A DNA stretch of 42,490 nucleotides from Mycobacterium sp. E3251 (lineage in GTDB: Bacteria; Actinomycetota; Actinomycetes; Mycobacteriales; Mycobacteriaceae), in contig NZ_LZJF01000003.1 in the NCBI RefSeq assembly GCF_001666835.1, positions 1-42,490 on the forward strand. The letters run 5' to 3'. The notes under the pieces are model-generated. The model saw only the letters and a program-made list of their open reading frames with translations. It was not told the DNA's origin and did not search any database. This document shows, piece after piece, positions 17,045-25,047 of the stretch; the first letter of the stretch is position 1; every line of letters starts with the position of its first letter. Position numbers and translations under genes: made by a program.

Positions 17045-19714
17045 ATGAGCCGACCAGCCCCGCCCGTGTTGACCGTGCGGTACGAGGGATCCGAGCGCAC
17101 GTTCGCCGCAGGCAACGATGTTGCGATCGGGCGTGACCTTCGGGCCGACGTACGCGTGGCACATCCCCTGATCTCCCGCACCCACCTGATCGTCCGATTC
17201 GACCAGGGCCGATGGATCGCCGTCGACAACGGCAGCCTGAACGGGTTGTTCGTCAACCATCACCGCGTGCCCATGGTCGACATCCAGGACGGCACGCGTG
17301 TCAACATCGGCAATCCGGACGGTCCGGCGCTGACCTTCGAGGTCGGCCGCCACCAGGGCTCGGCCGGGCGGCCCCCGCTGACGACGTCGATACCGATCGT
17401 CAACCCGGCCAGCGTGGCGAACCCCCGGGCGTCCCAGACCCAGCCGCCCGGTGCGCACTGGCCCGGCCAGCCCCAGCAGTCGCCGTCCGCCTCTTTCCGC
17501 CAGCCCACGCACCAGCCCAGCGGACCGCAGCAGGTCCACCCGCCGAGCGGTTCCATGCCGAGCTATCCGTCCGCCCCGCAGCCCCGATACCCGACCGGTG
17601 GCCACCCCGCGGCACCACCCAGCGGACCGCAACAGGCCCCGCACATTTACCGCTCGTCGCCGGTGAACGTCCCCCCGGCCCACGCCCAGCCCCCGGCGGG
17701 GCCGGAGACCGGCCGCGTCGGCGCGGATGCGTCGAACCTTGCGACATCGATGATGAAGATCCTGCGTCCCGGCAAAGCCGCGGTGGAGTCGACGCCGGGT
17801 GCGATCAAGATCGGCCGGGCGAACGACAACGACATCGTCATTCCCGAAGTTCTGGCGTCCCGCCACCACGCCACCCTGATCCCGACGCCGCACGGCACCG
17901 AGATCCACGACAACCGCAGCATCAACGGCACCTTCGTCAACGGCGCACGGGTCGACTCGGCGGTGCTTCGCGACGGCGACGTCGTCACGATCGGCAACAT
18001 CGACCTGGTCTTCGCCGGCGGAACGCTGGCCCGCCGCGACGAGAGCGCGACCGCCACGCCCACGGGGGGTCTGGACGTGCGCGGCGTGAGCTGGACGATC
18101 GAGAACAACAAGACGCTGCTGGACGACATCTCGCTGGGCGCGCAGCCCGGAACGCTCACGGCCGTCATCGGCCCCTCGGGTGCGGGCAAGTCGACGTTCG
18201 CGAGGCTGGTCGCGGGATACACGCACCCGACCAGGGGCACGGTCGCGTTCGAGGGCCACAACGTGCATGCCGAGTACGCCTCGCTGCGCAGCAGGATCGG
18301 CATGGTCCCCCAGGACGACGTGGTGCACGGGCAGCTGACGGTGCAGCAGGCGTTGATGTACGCCGCCGAGCTGCGGCTGCCCCCGGACACCACGAAGGAC
18401 GACCGGGCTCAGGTGGTGGCCCGGGTCCTCGAGGAACTCGAGATGACCCAGCACCTGCACACTCGGGTCGACAAGCTCTCCGGTGGCCAGCGCAAGCGAG
18501 CCTCGGTCGCCCTCGAGCTGCTGACCGGACCGTCGCTGCTGATCCTCGACGAGCCGACCTCGGGGCTGGACCCGGCGCTGGACCGCCAGGTGATGACCAT
18601 GCTGCGGCAGCTCGCGGACGCCGGACGTGTCGTGCTCGTGGTCACCCACTCGCTGACCTATCTCGACGTCTGCGATCAGGTCCTACTGCTGGCGCCCGGA
18701 GGCAAGACCGCCTTCTGCGGGCCGCCAAGCCAGATCGGGTCGGCCATGGGCACGACGAATTGGGCCGACATCTTCAGCACGGTCGCGGGCGACCCCGACG
18801 GGGCGAAGGCGCGCTACCTCGCCCGCACGGGCCCCCAGCCCCCACCGCCCCCTGCGCAGCAGCCCGCCGATCTCGGCGACCCGTCGCACACCAGCCTGTT
18901 CCGGCAGTTCTCCACGATCGCCAGGCGGCAGGTCCGGCTGATCTTCTCCGACCGCGGCTACTTCGTCTTCCTGGCCGTGCTGCCGTTCATCATGGGCTCG
19001 CTGTCCATGTCGGTGCCCGGCACCGTCGGGTTCGGCATCCCCAATCCGATGGGGGCGGCCCCCAACGAGCCCGGCCAGATCCTGGTGCTGCTCAACGTCG
19101 GCGCGGTGTTCATGGGGACCGCGCTCACCATTCGCGACCTGATCGGCGAACGCCCGATCTTCCTGCGCGAACAGGCGGTTGGCCTGTCGACCAGTGCCTA
19201 CCTGATGGCGAAGGTCTGCGTTTACACGATTTTCGCGGTCATCCAATCGGCGATCGTGACCATCATCGTGTTGCTCGGCAAGGGCGGTCCGACCCAGGGG
19301 GCGGTGGCGCTGGGCCGGCCGGGTCTGGAACTGTTCGCCGACGTCGCGTTGACGTGCGTGGCCTCGGCGATGCTCGGGCTGGCGCTGTCGGCCATCGCCA
19401 AGTCGAACGAACAGATCATGCCGCTCCTCGTGGTGGCGGTCATGTCGCAGCTGGTTTTCTCCGGCGGCATGATCCCGGTAACCGGGCGGCTCGGGCTGGA
19501 TCAGATGTCCTGGGCGACCCCGGCGCGCTGGGGTTTCGCGGCGTCGGCCTCCACCGCCGACCTGACCAAATTGGTGCCCGGTCCGCTCAGCCCGAAAGAT
19601 GCCCACTGGCGGCACACGCCGGGTGCATGGTGGTTCGACATCGCCATGCTGGTGGTCATCAGCGTGTTCTATCTGAGCTTCGTTCGCTGGAAGATCCGGC
19701 TCAAGGGCGGCTGA
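17045..19714 (+). CDS. FHA-domain ABC transporter, Rv1747-like
   Basis: An 889-residue ABC exporter with the architecture of M. tuberculosis Rv1747. FHA1 spans residues ~10-100 (IGRD, SRTH, NGLFVN), then a Pro/Gln-rich linker ~105-230, then FHA2 ~235-330 (IGRANDND, SRHH, NGTFVN). The nucleotide-binding domain has Walker A GPSGAGKST near 375, signature LSGGQRKR near 477 and Walker B LLILDEPTSGLD near 497. An ABC-2 membrane domain with about six helices runs from ~635. FHA domains bind phosphothreonine; Rv1747 is controlled by kinase PknF and is linked to export of cell-wall lipid. No kinase gene lies next to it here. TACAGT at 17031-17036 and no ribosome-binding site suggest an almost leaderless mRNA. 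Confidence 0.9.
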   Translation: MSRPAPPVLTVRYEGSERTFAAGNDVAIGRDLRADVRVAHPLISRTHLIVRFDQGRWIAVDNGSLNGLFVNHHRVPMVDIQDGTRVNIGNPDGPALTFEVGRHQGSAGRPPLTTSIPIVNPASVANPRASQTQPPGAHWPGQPQQSPSASFRQPTHQPSGPQQVHPPSGSMPSYPSAPQPRYPTGGHPAAPPSGPQQAPHIYRSSPVNVPPAHAQPPAGPETGRVGADASNLATSMMKILRPGKAAVESTPGAIKIGRANDNDIVIPEVLASRHHATLIPTPHGTEIHDNRSINGTFVNGARVDSAVLRDGDVVTIGNIDLVFAGGTLARRDESATATPTGGLDVRGVSWTIENNKTLLDDISLGAQPGTLTAVIGPSGAGKSTFARLVAGYTHPTRGTVAFEGHNVHAEYASLRSRIGMVPQDDVVHGQLTVQQALMYAAELRLPPDTTKDDRAQVVARVLEELEMTQHLHTRVDKLSGGQRKRASVALELLTGPSLLILDEPTSGLDPALDRQVMTMLRQLADAGRVVLVVTHSLTYLDVCDQVLLLAPGGKTAFCGPPSQIGSAMGTTNWADIFSTVAGDPDGAKARYLARTGPQPPPPPAQQPADLGDPSHTSLFRQFSTIARRQVRLIFSDRGYFVFLAVLPFIMGSLSMSVPGTVGFGIPNPMGAAPNEPGQILVLLNVGAVFMGTALTIRDLIGERPIFLREQAVGLSTSAYLMAKVCVYTIFAVIQSAIVTIIVLLGKGGPTQGAVALGRPGLELFADVALTCVASAMLGLALSAIAKSNEQIMPLLVVAVMSQLVFSGGMIPVTGRLGLDQMSWATPARWGFAASASTADLTKLVPGPLSPKDAHWRHTPGAWWFDIAMLVVISVFYLSFVRWKIRLKGG

Positions 19715-19736
19715 GGCTCCGCCGGCTGAGGCCCGA

Positions 19737-19901
19737 TCAGGCTCCCTTGCGGATCACCTGCTCCGCTGCGGTCCGCATGCGGTCGGACAATTCCAGGAGC
19801 GCATGCTCGCCAACACCCAGCGGCAGGGTGTACGCCAGTTGCCGCAATTCGACGGCATAGTTGCGCATGTCTTCGCGGAGGCGGGTTTCAACAGTGGGCA
19901 T
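19737..19901 (-). CDS. Small helical protein of 54 aa, function unknown
   Basis: A short gene with a clear GAGGGAGAA ribosome-binding site before ATG 19901 and a composition typical of a folded helical protein (ETRLREDMRNYAVELRQLAY, then EHALLELSDRMRTAAEQVI). It has no Cys, membrane segment or signal peptide. It converges on the ABC exporter with a 22-bp gap and is divergent from the acyl-CoA operon. No family is recognised. Confidence 0.65.
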   Translation of the reverse strand: MPTVETRLREDMRNYAVELRQLAYTLPLGVGEHALLELSDRMRTAAEQVIRKGA

Positions 19902-20153
19902 GACTTCTCCCTCAGGCTGCGGCTGGGCAGAGTGCCTGGTCAGCGTCGACCGGCCGATGTAAAAAGCTTGGCAGCCCCTCCGCATATCTGCGAGGGCGAC
20001 GACGCGAATTAACGGGAGTTTGACAGCGTCTTTACAGCCGGAGCGTCCCGATCGCGCCTCGCGCCGATCGCGAAACCCCCGGCGCGATCTCGCCGTGGAG
20101 TTACGCTGGCGCTGCTTGGTGGAAAGGCTTCCCAGAAAGGCACAGGCGCCGGA
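19902..20153. promoter_or_regulatory. Divergent promoter region of the acyl-CoA operon
   Basis: This 252-bp spacer separates the 54-aa gene from the nine-gene operon. It holds a TTGACA-like -35 near 20021 and a TTACGCT-like -10 near 20100 that are not correctly spaced with each other. GATCGCG (20066-20072) and CGCGATC (20083-20089) form a 7-bp inverted repeat with a 10-bp spacer, and another GATCGCG lies at 20050-20056. I find no match to the KstR or KstR2 steroid-regulator consensus. Confidence 0.4.
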
Positions 20154-21332
20154 ATGGATTTCGAACTCGACGGCGGGCAGCGCGCCTGGCTCGCCGAGGT
20201 CCGCGAGTTCCTCCAGGCCAACGTCACCGCGGAGCTGCGGGCCGAACTCGCCGAGCACGACCTGGAGTTCCCCGACGGCGAGGTCGCGCGGTTCCGCCGC
20301 AGGATCGGGGAGAAGGGCTGGTTCGGTCTGAACTGGCCGGCCGAGTACGGCGGACTTGGCCTGAGCGCCATCCACCTGCATCTGCTGATGAGCGAGTTCG
20401 AGTACTGGGGCGTGCCCGGGCCCGACCTGACGGTCACGTCCGTCGCGCCGATGATCATGCGGCACGGCACCGAACGGAACAAGTCCGAATGGCTGCCGCT
20501 GATCGCCAAGGGCGAAATGATCTGCGCCGTGGGCTATTCCGAGCCCGACGCCGGCACCGACCTGGCCAGCCTGCGCACCAGCGCGGTGCGCGACGGCGAC
20601 GACTGGGTCATCAACGGCACGAAGACCTGGAACAGCGGCGCGCAGCGCGCCACCCACGAGTGGCTCTGCGTGCGTACCGACCCCAACGGCGTTCGGCACC
20701 GCGGCATCTCGGTCATCATCGTCGGAATCGACAGCCCCGGCGTGACTATCCGCCCCCTCTACGCGTGGTCGGGGTACCGCACCAACGAGGTGCACTTCCG
20801 CGACGTCCGGGTGCCGGTCACCAACCTGGTGGGCGAGGTCAACCGCGGCTGGACGTACATCACCGGCGCGCTCGACCTGGAACGCGGGGCGCTGACCAAC
20901 GCCGGCGACCTGCGCCGCGCCGTCGAGGAGCTGCGTGAGCTGGCGCGAACGCCGCGTCGCGACGGCACGGTGCCCGCCGACAGCCCGTCGCTGCGGCGCC
21001 GGCTCGCGGAGGCCGAGGCCGACGTGGCGGTGGCCACGCTGATGGGTTACGAGGCCGCGTCCATGCTCGACAGCGGCGTCATCCCTTCGGTGGAGGTCAG
21101 TGTCGAGAAAGTCTTCACCAGTGAACTGCGCCAGCGCATCGCGTTGCTCGCGCTCGATTTGCTTGGCCCGGACGGTTTGTTGGCGCACCGCAGCCAAGGG
21201 TCCCCGCTGGGCGGCAAGTTCGAGCGGCTCTACCGGGCCGCGCCGCTGATGCGGTTCGGCGGCGGCACCAACGAGGTGCTCCGCGACGTCATCGCCCAGC
21301 GCGGGCACAAGATGCCCAGCTATGGGCGCTGA
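20154..21332 (+). CDS. Acyl-CoA dehydrogenase, first subunit (FadE)
   Basis: A 392-residue acyl-CoA dehydrogenase that introduces a 2,3-double bond into an acyl-CoA with FAD. Family marks are LNWPAEYGGLGLS, VGYSEPDAGTDLASL, WVINGTKTWNSGA, and the C-terminal RFGGGTNEVLRDVIAQRG. It starts the operon; the next gene, another acyl-CoA dehydrogenase, begins 3 bp after its stop. Adjacent unequal FadE pairs in actinobacteria (FadE28-FadE29, FadE26-FadE27) form alpha2beta2 heterotetramers that act on steroid side chains, and the same is inferred here. The start at ATG 20154 gives the usual MDFELDGGQRAW N-terminus. Confidence 0.88.
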   Translation: MDFELDGGQRAWLAEVREFLQANVTAELRAELAEHDLEFPDGEVARFRRRIGEKGWFGLNWPAEYGGLGLSAIHLHLLMSEFEYWGVPGPDLTVTSVAPMIMRHGTERNKSEWLPLIAKGEMICAVGYSEPDAGTDLASLRTSAVRDGDDWVINGTKTWNSGAQRATHEWLCVRTDPNGVRHRGISVIIVGIDSPGVTIRPLYAWSGYRTNEVHFRDVRVPVTNLVGEVNRGWTYITGALDLERGALTNAGDLRRAVEELRELARTPRRDGTVPADSPSLRRRLAEAEADVAVATLMGYEAASMLDSGVIPSVEVSVEKVFTSELRQRIALLALDLLGPDGLLAHRSQGSPLGGKFERLYRAAPLMRFGGGTNEVLRDVIAQRGHKMPSYGR

Positions 21333-21335
21333 CGC

Positions 21336-22454
21336 ATGAAAGCGATACCCACCGCCGAACAGCGCGAGTTCGCCTCCTCCTTGCGCGCCCTGCTGGCGGC
21401 CGAGAGCCCCGTGTCGTCGGTACGCGCGCTGAACGACCCGGACGCGGACCGCCACACCCCGGCGCTGTGGAAGGCACTGACCGACGCGGGCGTCCTCGGG
21501 CTGGCCATCGCCGAGGAATACGGCGGCTCGGGCGGCTCGCTCGACGATCTCGCCGTCTTCTACACCGAGGCCGGTCGCGCGCTGTGCCCGACGACGGTTT
21601 ACAGCAGCATTCAAGCGGCGCTCGCGGTGGACCAGCTCGGCTCCCCGAAAGCCAAGGACACCTGGCTGCCGCCCCTGGGGCGCGGCACCATCCGCGGGGC
21701 CACGGCGCTCTGGAGCGCCCGCGACGCCGCCGTGGTGTCGGCGCCGCTGCGCGCCGACCCCGTGTCGGGGCAATGGCGGTTGAACGGCACCGTGGACTAC
21801 GTCGCCGACGCCGACGTCGCCGACGTGATCGTGATTTCGGCTGCGGCGCAAGACCGTACGTGTGTCTTCGTCGTCGATGCCCACGCGACGGGGGTGGCCG
21901 TGGAACCGCTCGCCGTGGCCGGCGGGAGCCGGGCGTTCGCCGTGCGCTTCGACGACGTCATGGTCGCGGCCGAGGCGCAGCTCTGTGAGGTGTCCGAATT
22001 GGAACTGCGCCGGGTGGCCAATGCGGCGGTGGCATTGGGATCGCTGGACCTGGTGGGAGTCGGGCAGGCGGTCATCGACCGCACCGTCGACTACACGACC
22101 CTGCGCCACCAATTCGGCCGGCCCATCGCCTCTTTCCAGGCCGCCCAGCACTTGGTCGCCGACATGCACATCGCGCTGGCGGCGGCGCGGTTGGCCGCGC
22201 ATGCGGCCGTCTTCTGGATCGGGCGCGGCCGCACGGGGACGCGGGAGACCGCGATCGCGCGCATGCACGCCGCCACCGCGGCCCGGCTGATCACGTTGGA
22301 CGCGCACCAATTGCACGGCGGCATGGGGTATGTCACCGAAACCGACCTGCACCTGTGGACCGAGCGGGCCCGGTTTGGCTCGACGTGGGGCGGCGGGGCG
22401 GACGTCGCCGCATCGTGGCTGGAGGAGACCTTGGAATCAGGAGAGAGCCGGTGA
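21336..22454 (+). CDS. Acyl-CoA dehydrogenase, second subunit (FadE)
   Basis: A 372-residue acyl-CoA dehydrogenase, diverged from its upstream partner. It has GLAIAEEYGGSGGSLDDLAVFYTEAG in the N-terminal helical domain, the FAD-contact sequence LRHQFGRPIASFQAAQH near residue 255 and HGGMGYVTETDLHLW near 330. The central beta domain is shortened and the usual (S/T)EP motif before WRLNG is replaced by LWSARDAAVV. It probably pairs with the preceding subunit, as FadE29 does with FadE28, with each supplying part of a shared active site. Its TGA overlaps the next GTG by 4 bp. Confidence 0.85.
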   Translation: MKAIPTAEQREFASSLRALLAAESPVSSVRALNDPDADRHTPALWKALTDAGVLGLAIAEEYGGSGGSLDDLAVFYTEAGRALCPTTVYSSIQAALAVDQLGSPKAKDTWLPPLGRGTIRGATALWSARDAAVVSAPLRADPVSGQWRLNGTVDYVADADVADVIVISAAAQDRTCVFVVDAHATGVAVEPLAVAGGSRAFAVRFDDVMVAAEAQLCEVSELELRRVANAAVALGSLDLVGVGQAVIDRTVDYTTLRHQFGRPIASFQAAQHLVADMHIALAAARLAAHAAVFWIGRGRTGTRETAIARMHAATAARLITLDAHQLHGGMGYVTETDLHLWTERARFGSTWGGGADVAASWLEETLESGESR

Positions 22455-22951
22455 GTGAGGACAGCTTGATCGACGCCGAATCGGCGTCGCGCGTCGGCAC
22501 CGTTGCCGCCACCGCGACGGGGGAGGTCAATCGGCGCGACTGGCAACGCTGGGCGGCGGCGGTCGGCGACCACAACCCCTTGTGGTTCGACCCGGAGTAC
22601 GCCAGGGCCAACGGCTTTCGCGACATCATCTGCCCTCCGCTTTTTCTGCAGTACGCCGTGCTCGGCGTCGCGCATCTCGAGGCGCTGCGGCCCGACGGCT
22701 CCTCGGGCGCGGTCTCGGGCAGCCTCGCGTTCCCCCGCGCCCCCAAGCGGATGGCCGGTGGCGAAAGCTTCACCTTCCACCTGCCCGCCTACCACCGCGA
22801 CGACGTCGAAATGGTGCGCAGCATCGAGTCCATCGTCGAAAAGCAGGGCCGCTCCGGCAGATTCGTGTTGGTCACCTGGCAGACGGTGTACCGCAACCAG
22901 CATCGAGACCTGCTCGCCGAAGCGTCGACTTCGATGATCGCGCGTCCCTAG
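22451..22951 (+). CDS. MaoC-like hotdog dehydratase, first subunit
   Basis: A 166-residue hotdog-fold protein of the MaoC_dehydrat_N (FAS1-like dehydratase) type, corresponding to the N-terminal domain of ChsH2. It hydrates a 2-enoyl-CoA or serves as the acyl-binding half of a heterodimeric hydratase. The hydratase motif reads VGDHNPLWFD: catalytic Asp40 is kept but the usual His is Trp45. The next gene encodes the partner hotdog. In M. tuberculosis ChsH2 this domain is fused to DUF35; here the DUF35 part is a separate gene two positions later. Confidence 0.82.
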   Translation: MSEDSLIDAESASRVGTVAATATGEVNRRDWQRWAAAVGDHNPLWFDPEYARANGFRDIICPPLFLQYAVLGVAHLEALRPDGSSGAVSGSLAFPRAPKRMAGGESFTFHLPAYHRDDVEMVRSIESIVEKQGRSGRFVLVTWQTVYRNQHRDLLAEASTSMIARP

Positions 22952-22958
22952 GAGCTTC

Positions 22959-23414
22959 ATGGCCGGCCAAGTTTTCTATGAGGACGTCGAGGTGGGTGAC
23001 GCGATGCCCGAACTCACCGTGACCGTCGACGAGACGCAGCTGTTCTTCTTCAGCGCCGCCACCTACAACGGCCACCGCATCCATTACGACAAGGACTGGG
23101 CGCGCACGGTCGAAGGCTACGACGACGTGCTGGTCCATGGTCCGCTGCAGGCCGCGCTACTCGGCCGGGCGATCGGGGACTGGATCGGCGGGCGTGGCCG
23201 GCTGGTGTCCTTCTCCGTCCAGAACCGCGCGGTCGCCCATCCCGGCCAGCCCCTGAGCTTCGGCGGCACGGTCACCGCCAAACGCCTCTCCGACGAAGGC
23301 GCCGGGTTGGTGGACCTCGACATCGCCGGCCGCCGCGAGGCGACGGTGCTGATGCCGGGCACGGCGACGGTCGAACTACCACGCCGCGGCACGCCTCGGG
23401 GAGCCGATCAGTGA
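22959..23414 (+). CDS. MaoC-like hotdog dehydratase, second subunit
   Basis: A 151-residue hotdog protein, the likely partner of the preceding one, comparable to ChsH1. The active-site region reads FFFSAATYNGHRIHYDKDWA (Asn37, His39, Arg40, His42). This N-x-HRIHYD form is known from the HTD2/3-methylfumaryl-CoA hydratase branch and lacks the Asp of the classical GDxNPxH motif. The first subunit has Asp but no His and this one His but no Asp, so the pair may build a shared active site. It begins 7 bp after its partner, and its stop overlaps the next GTG. Confidence 0.82.
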   Translation: MAGQVFYEDVEVGDAMPELTVTVDETQLFFFSAATYNGHRIHYDKDWARTVEGYDDVLVHGPLQAALLGRAIGDWIGGRGRLVSFSVQNRAVAHPGQPLSFGGTVTAKRLSDEGAGLVDLDIAGRREATVLMPGTATVELPRRGTPRGADQ

Positions 23415-24613
23415 CCGGTCTGCGGGGCGAGGCCGCGATCGTCGGCATCGCCGAGTTGCCGGCGCAGCGGCGGCCCACCGGCCCGCCGCTGTTCACCCTC
23501 GACCAGTACGCGCTGCTGGCCAAATTGGTGATCGAGGACGCCGGCGTGGACGCCGCGTGCGTCAACGGCCTGCTGACCCACGGCATCGCCGAGTCGGCGA
23601 TGTTCGCGCCCGCCACCCTGTGCGAATACCTCGGCCTGCCACTCGATTTCGGTGAGCGCGTCGACCTGGGCGGAGCCACGGCGGCGGGCATGATCTGGCG
23701 GGCCGCGGCCGCCGTGGAGCTCGGCATCTGCGACGCGGCCCTTGCCGTGGTTCCCGGATCGGCTTCGCAGCCGCAATCATTAAAGCGGCCACCACCCACA
23801 CCAAACTGGTATGGCGCGTCATCGAACAACTACGGATCGCCGCAAGCGGAATTCGAGATCCCGTACGGCAACGTCGGCCAGAACGCGCCGTATGCGCAGA
23901 TCGCCCAGCGCTATGCGGCCGAGTTCGGTTACGACCCTGCCGCGGTGGCCAAGATCGCCGTCGACCAGCGCACCAACGCGTGCGCCCACCCGGGTGCCGT
24001 CTTCCACGGGACCCCGATCACGGTCGACGACGTTCTCGCCAGCCCGATGATCGCCGACCCCATCCACATGCTGGAAACCGTGATGCGGGTGCACGGGGGA
24101 GCGGGCGTGCTCATCGCCAACGCCGACATCGCCCGGCGCGGCCGCCACCGCCCGGTGTGGATCAAGGGCTTCGGCGAACACATCGCCTTCAAGACCCCGA
24201 CCTATGCCGAGGACTTGCTGCGCACCCCGATCTCCCGCGCCGCCGACCGGGCGTTCGCGATGGCCGGCCTGAACCGGTCCGAGGTGGACATGGCGTCGAT
24301 CTACGACTGCTACACCATCACCGTGCTGATGAGCCTCGAGGACGCCGGCTTCTGCGCCAAGGGCGAAGGGATGTCCTGGATCGCCGGCCACGACCTGACC
24401 TACCGCGGCGACTTTCCGCTCAACACCGCCGGCGGCCAACTGTCGTTCGGCCAGGCCGGCATGGCCGGCGGCATGCACCACGTCGTCGACGGTGCCCGGC
24501 AGGTGATGGGCCGGGCCGGCGATGCGCAGGTGTGCGACTGCCACACCGCTTTCGTCACCGGCAACGGCGGCATCATGAGCGAGCAGGTCGCCCTGCTGAT
24601 GCGGGGGGACTAG
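23411..24613 (+). CDS. Thiolase-fold aldolase, Ltp2-like lipid-transfer protein
   Basis: A 400-residue thiolase-superfamily protein like Ltp2, which cleaves the 3-hydroxyacyl-CoA of a steroid side chain by a retro-aldol reaction and releases a short acyl-CoA and a ketone. The thiolase nucleophile position reads VDLGGATAAG (residues ~84-93) without Cys, so a Claisen thiolase reaction is unlikely. Conserved regions are YDCYTITVLMSLEDAGFC near 298 and NTAGGQLSFGQAGMAGG near 338, both rich in Ltp2-type active-site residues. The gene follows the hydratase pair as in the igr operon, with the DUF35 partner 2 bp downstream. Confidence 0.85.
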   Translation: MTGLRGEAAIVGIAELPAQRRPTGPPLFTLDQYALLAKLVIEDAGVDAACVNGLLTHGIAESAMFAPATLCEYLGLPLDFGERVDLGGATAAGMIWRAAAAVELGICDAALAVVPGSASQPQSLKRPPPTPNWYGASSNNYGSPQAEFEIPYGNVGQNAPYAQIAQRYAAEFGYDPAAVAKIAVDQRTNACAHPGAVFHGTPITVDDVLASPMIADPIHMLETVMRVHGGAGVLIANADIARRGRHRPVWIKGFGEHIAFKTPTYAEDLLRTPISRAADRAFAMAGLNRSEVDMASIYDCYTITVLMSLEDAGFCAKGEGMSWIAGHDLTYRGDFPLNTAGGQLSFGQAGMAGGMHHVVDGARQVMGRAGDAQVCDCHTAFVTGNGGIMSEQVALLMRGD

Positions 24614-24615
24614 CG

Positions 24616-25017
24616 ATGAGCATCCCCGTTCCCGAGCCGACGCCGGTGTCGCGGCCGTTCTGGGACGCCCTGGCCCAGCACCGCATCCTGGTGCAGTACT
24701 CACCCTCGCTGGGGCGCTACGTGTTCTACCCGCGCACCCTTGCGCCGGGAACATTGGCCGACGACCTGGAATGGCGCGAAATCGACGGCGCCGGAACGCT
24801 GTACACGTTCACGGTCGCGCGCAGGCCCACCGGACCGCCCTGGGCCGATTCGCTACCGCAGCTGCTCGCCGTCGTGCGGTGGGACGCGGGACCGAAGTTC
24901 AGCACCGAGCTGGTGGAGGTCGACCCTGCCGATGTCCAGATCGGCATGCGGGTCGAGCCGGTGTTCTACGATCTGCCCGAAGACGGGATCACCCTATTGA
25001 AGTACCGGCCGGCGTGA
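24616..25017 (+). CDS. DUF35 OB-fold protein, aldolase partner
   Basis: A 133-residue DUF35 (ACAC_N/OB-fold) protein. Such proteins pair with thiolase-fold enzymes; in the igr pathway the DUF35 domain of ChsH2 binds Ltp2 and is needed for aldolase activity. The OB-fold half is standard (GTLYTFTVARRPTGPPW, KFSTELVEVDP, IGMRVEPVFYD). The N-terminal zinc ribbon is not: by eye the four cysteine positions are Ser29, Leu32, Ala43 and Thr46. It begins 2 bp after the aldolase. Zinc binding looks lost, but an acyl-CoA or aldolase-docking role remains likely. Confidence 0.8.
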   Translation: MSIPVPEPTPVSRPFWDALAQHRILVQYSPSLGRYVFYPRTLAPGTLADDLEWREIDGAGTLYTFTVARRPTGPPWADSLPQLLAVVRWDAGPKFSTELVEVDPADVQIGMRVEPVFYDLPEDGITLLKYRPA

Positions 25018-25047
25018 CCGACTCAACGAGGAGCTCGGGAGGTGTAG

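Noticed and set aside
16538..18649. 703-residue minus-strand open frame
   Set aside because: Most of it is antisense to the FHA-ABC exporter and has His/Arg/Gly-rich shadow composition; only the part below 16966 was kept, at low confidence.
19902..20153. KstR or KstR2 operator before the acyl-CoA operon
   Set aside because: AAGCTTGG occurs, but neither consensus palindrome is present in the spacer.
19737..22352. 871-residue minus-strand open frame
   Set aside because: It is antisense to the two acyl-CoA dehydrogenases; only its last 54 codons, with their own ribosome-binding site, are a gene.
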